Position numbers and translations under genes: made by a program. A stretch of 18,744 nt of DNA from Rodentolepis nana (lineage: Eukaryota; Platyhelminthes; Cestoda; Cyclophyllidea; Hymenolepididae). The notes under the pieces were generated by a model, which was not told where the DNA came from, did no database searches, and saw only the letters and a list, made by a program, of their open reading frames with translations. The number at the start of each line of letters is the position of its first letter. Position 1 is the stretch's first letter. The stretch lies in NCBI GenBank assembly GCA_900617975.1, contig UZAE01000755.1:1-18744 (forward strand). Reading direction: 5' to 3'. Positions 17,217 through 18,744 of this stretch are shown in pieces.

Positions 17217-17617
17217 TTCATTCTTTGAATATAACACTTCACAAATAAATAAAAAGTTATGAGTTTTTTGGCGATCGCCTTCAAGCATATTCATCTAATC
17301 TAGATAAGTCAATATGCAAGTACATACACGAATGTGGTTGCTTATTGAGAGAAAATCTAAATCAATTATGAAAGGAGAGGTGAAATGATACTCTACCGTG
17401 TACCTGAAAGGTAATTACACGCCATCGCCAGTGCCACGATATGACGAGGTCAACAACCCTTCATCGACTGGTCTGTTGTTTGACACATCACTTTTATGCC
17501 TTGGAATGACTGATCCAATAATCTCTGCTCTATTACTAATTAGGCAAGTCCTATATCAGGAGCACAAATAGATTATGAATTTCGATAATTAAAAATTAAA
17601 TAGTCCACTTGTTTAAA
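17217..17617. other. region between fragment F and copy G
   Basis: Mostly AT-rich. The segment from about 17389 to 17571 is GC-richer and open on both strands, and is entered separately. Confidence 0.4.
17389..17571 (+). CDS. uncertain open segment
   Basis: The plus-strand frame is open for 60 codons between a TGA at 17386-17388 and a TAG at 17569-17571. Its translation includes YLKGNYTPSPVPRYDEVNN followed by a more hydrophobic stretch. There is no ATG near the start, and the upstream sequence is purine-rich, not acceptor-like. The minus strand is also open for about 44 codons (to a stop near 17415) with purine-rich first positions. Locally raised GC suggests a decayed or real exon on one strand, but I cannot decide which. 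Confidence 0.13.
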   Translation, partial: YSTVYLKGNYTPSPVPRYDEVNNPSSTGLLFDTSLLCLGMTDPIISALLLIRQVLYQEHK

Positions 17618-17632
17618 GGTTTTACCAAATAT

Positions 17633-17933
17633 TTATTTATATTAAATGGCAGACGTTTTGATTATTATCATTAGCCCTTTAGTTGACTTCAGGCTTCACA
17701 GCGGAGAGGAAACATCAAAGTGAAAAAAGGTGAGAGGGGGTGACAGAAGAGTGTTTCAAAGACGAAGGTAGAAAAAGGTCAGGTGAGTATTGTGAAAGTC
17801 GACGAATATGACATATAATGTGGTGAGGGTTGTTTGAAGTGAGAAGTCAACTGCCAGTCAATAAACTTTTTTCCCGTATGAGTATACGTTGCCCAGGGTG
17901 CACCACGTGAAGGTAAGTCTATCGCACACCTCT
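17633..17933 (-). mobile_element. SINE-like retroposon, copy G (full length)
   Basis: This 301-bp reverse copy lies between perfect 15-bp repeats GGTTTTACCAAATAT (17618-17632 and 17934-17948), the cleanest target duplication in the window. The inner head hairpin is perfect, the outer stem carries only a G-U-compatible change, and the long-range AGTTGACTTC / GAAGTCAACT pair is intact. CACGTG is intact. On the plus strand it presents GAAG|GTAAGT at 17913-17918, a consensus splice donor. It has the TCACTTC segment, as in A and H. Confidence 0.92.
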
Positions 17934-17948
17934 GGTTTTACCAAATAT

Positions 17949-18247
17949 AAGAGTGGGCAAAAGAGTGTAGCTCACAACTTCTAGCATGCTGAGAAAAGGA
18001 AAGCTTCAAGAGAAAAGTCTACCTTTTAGTTGACGTTTTTTCGAGCTTTCACTAATAAAATATCGCTTAGTTCTGAAGTGCCCGCTCTCTGAAGATATTT
18101 TCATCACCCATCGTTCAGATTAATTGCATGAAAGTACGCATCTAAGAGCCCAAGGCATTAGATGAGTGCTTGCGTGGCCAATTTCTCCTTTGCATGCTCA
18201 TACCTCAAGGGTGCTCTAGTAGTGGTTAGTACTATTTACTCAATTCC
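17949..18247. other. spacer between copies G and H
   Basis: About 300 bp. A 41-codon ATG frame (starting MSACVANFSFACSYL) begins near 18163 and runs into copy H. It is short and its 3' part is repeat-derived, so it is not called. Confidence 0.5.
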
Positions 18248-18259
18248 CTTTTTAACATT

Positions 18260-18581
18260 TATTTATATCAAATGGCAGGCGCTTTGATGGCTATCATCAG
18301 CCCTTCAGTTGACTTCAGGCTTCACAGAGGGGATAGAACATCAAAGTGAAAGAAAGTCGAGAGGGGGTGGGGAAGGAACAGAAGGGTGTTTCAAAGACGA
18401 AGGTAGAAAGGTAGAAAAGAGATGATGTGAGTACTGTGGAAGTAGTCGAATATGACATACAGTGGGATCATGGTAGTTTGAAGTGAGAAGTCAACTGCCA
18501 GTTAATAGACTTTTTCGCCGTACGAGTATACGTTGCCCAGGGTGCACCACATGGGGGTAAGTCTATTGCGCACCCTACCCA
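18260..18581 (-). mobile_element. SINE-like retroposon, copy H (full length)
   Basis: This reverse copy of about 322 bp has perfect 12-bp repeats CTTTTTAACATT (18248-18259 and 18582-18593). About six extra bases (18576-18581) separate the head GGGTGCGC from the flanking repeat, a common irregularity at the 5' end of target-primed insertions. The outer stem is extended to nine pairs (AATAGACTT / AAGTCTATT), and the inner hairpin has a U-G-compatible change. CpG sites in the head are changed to CA or TG. It presents GGGG|GTAAGT at 18557-18562 on the plus strand. Confidence 0.9.
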
Positions 18582-18593
18582 CTTTTTAACATT

Positions 18594-18744
18594 AACTTAA
18601 GTGGATTTTTGCCCCGCTTTTGTTTGAATTTCAAGAATGAGAAGCCGGTTTGCAGATTAATGTTGTCGAGTCTTTCTCTGGGATTCCAGCAGAGGTCTCG
18701 ATTAAACATTGCATTAATAATATCACCATTTTTTTACTTTCGAG
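18594..18744. other. non-coding end of window
   Basis: Nothing recognisable. Confidence 0.5.

Noticed and set aside
18277..18302. Hammerhead-ribozyme-like CTGATGA in the 3' part of copy H (minus strand)
   Set aside because: The match is in one copy only; the others have CTAATGA or different bases. The following GATAGCTATC palindrome and AAAAC do not give the required core. No flanking stems with a cleavage site were found.
1..18744. CRISPR array, prophage, operon or other prokaryotic system
   Set aside because: There are no regularly spaced short repeats, no clustered same-strand long ORFs and no ribosome binding sites. The repeats present are dispersed retroposons with target duplications.

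Overview
This window reads as intergenic or intronic DNA of an AT-rich metazoan-type genome. It has no long intact ORF, no rRNA or tRNA gene, and no bacterial operon spacing, ribosome binding sites or phage genes. It does have many homopolymer and dinucleotide tracts, GT...AG intron-like signals, and a family of short interspersed repeats with target-site duplications. I cannot name the species. An invertebrate such as a flatworm is only a guess from the overall texture.

The best-supported content is one non-coding retroposon family of about 305 bp. It has seven near-full-length copies and one head-only fragment: A 2839-3141 (+), B 4861-5295 (-), C 6048-6360 (+), D 8348-8656 (+), E 12832-13137 (+), F 17151-17216 (-, fragment), G 17633-17933 (-) and H 18260-18581 (-). 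Together they fill roughly 12-13% of the window. All seven long copies are flanked by direct repeats of 12-15 bp that differ from copy to copy (perfect in D, G and H). They begin near GGGGTGTGCGATAG and end in an AT-rich ATAAATAAAT-type tail, with no terminal inverted repeats. This is the signature of target-primed retroposition (SINE-like), not of a MITE. The head carries conserved hairpins, a CACGTG box and, on the antisense strand, a consensus splice donor.

Protein-coding content is sparse and can only be proposed as exons. The best candidate is a minus-strand terminal exon (9363-9569): it has a splice acceptor, an open frame richer in GC than its surroundings, a cysteine cluster, a stop, and an AATAAA with a T/GT-rich tract just downstream. 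A plus-strand candidate (10105-10506) joins an ATG exon to a second exon across a 279-bp intron with textbook splice sites. A plus-strand ORF (11049-11396) could follow it. Two minus-strand segments (14864-15034 and 14577-14748) form a phase-compatible exon pair. Weaker candidates lie at 1730-1906, 3350-3439, 5414-5797, 11726-12061, 12144-12209, 13899-14117 and 17389-17571. None matches a protein I recognise.

The rest is AT-rich sequence with low-complexity tracts. The autonomous element that would mobilise the retroposon is not in this window.
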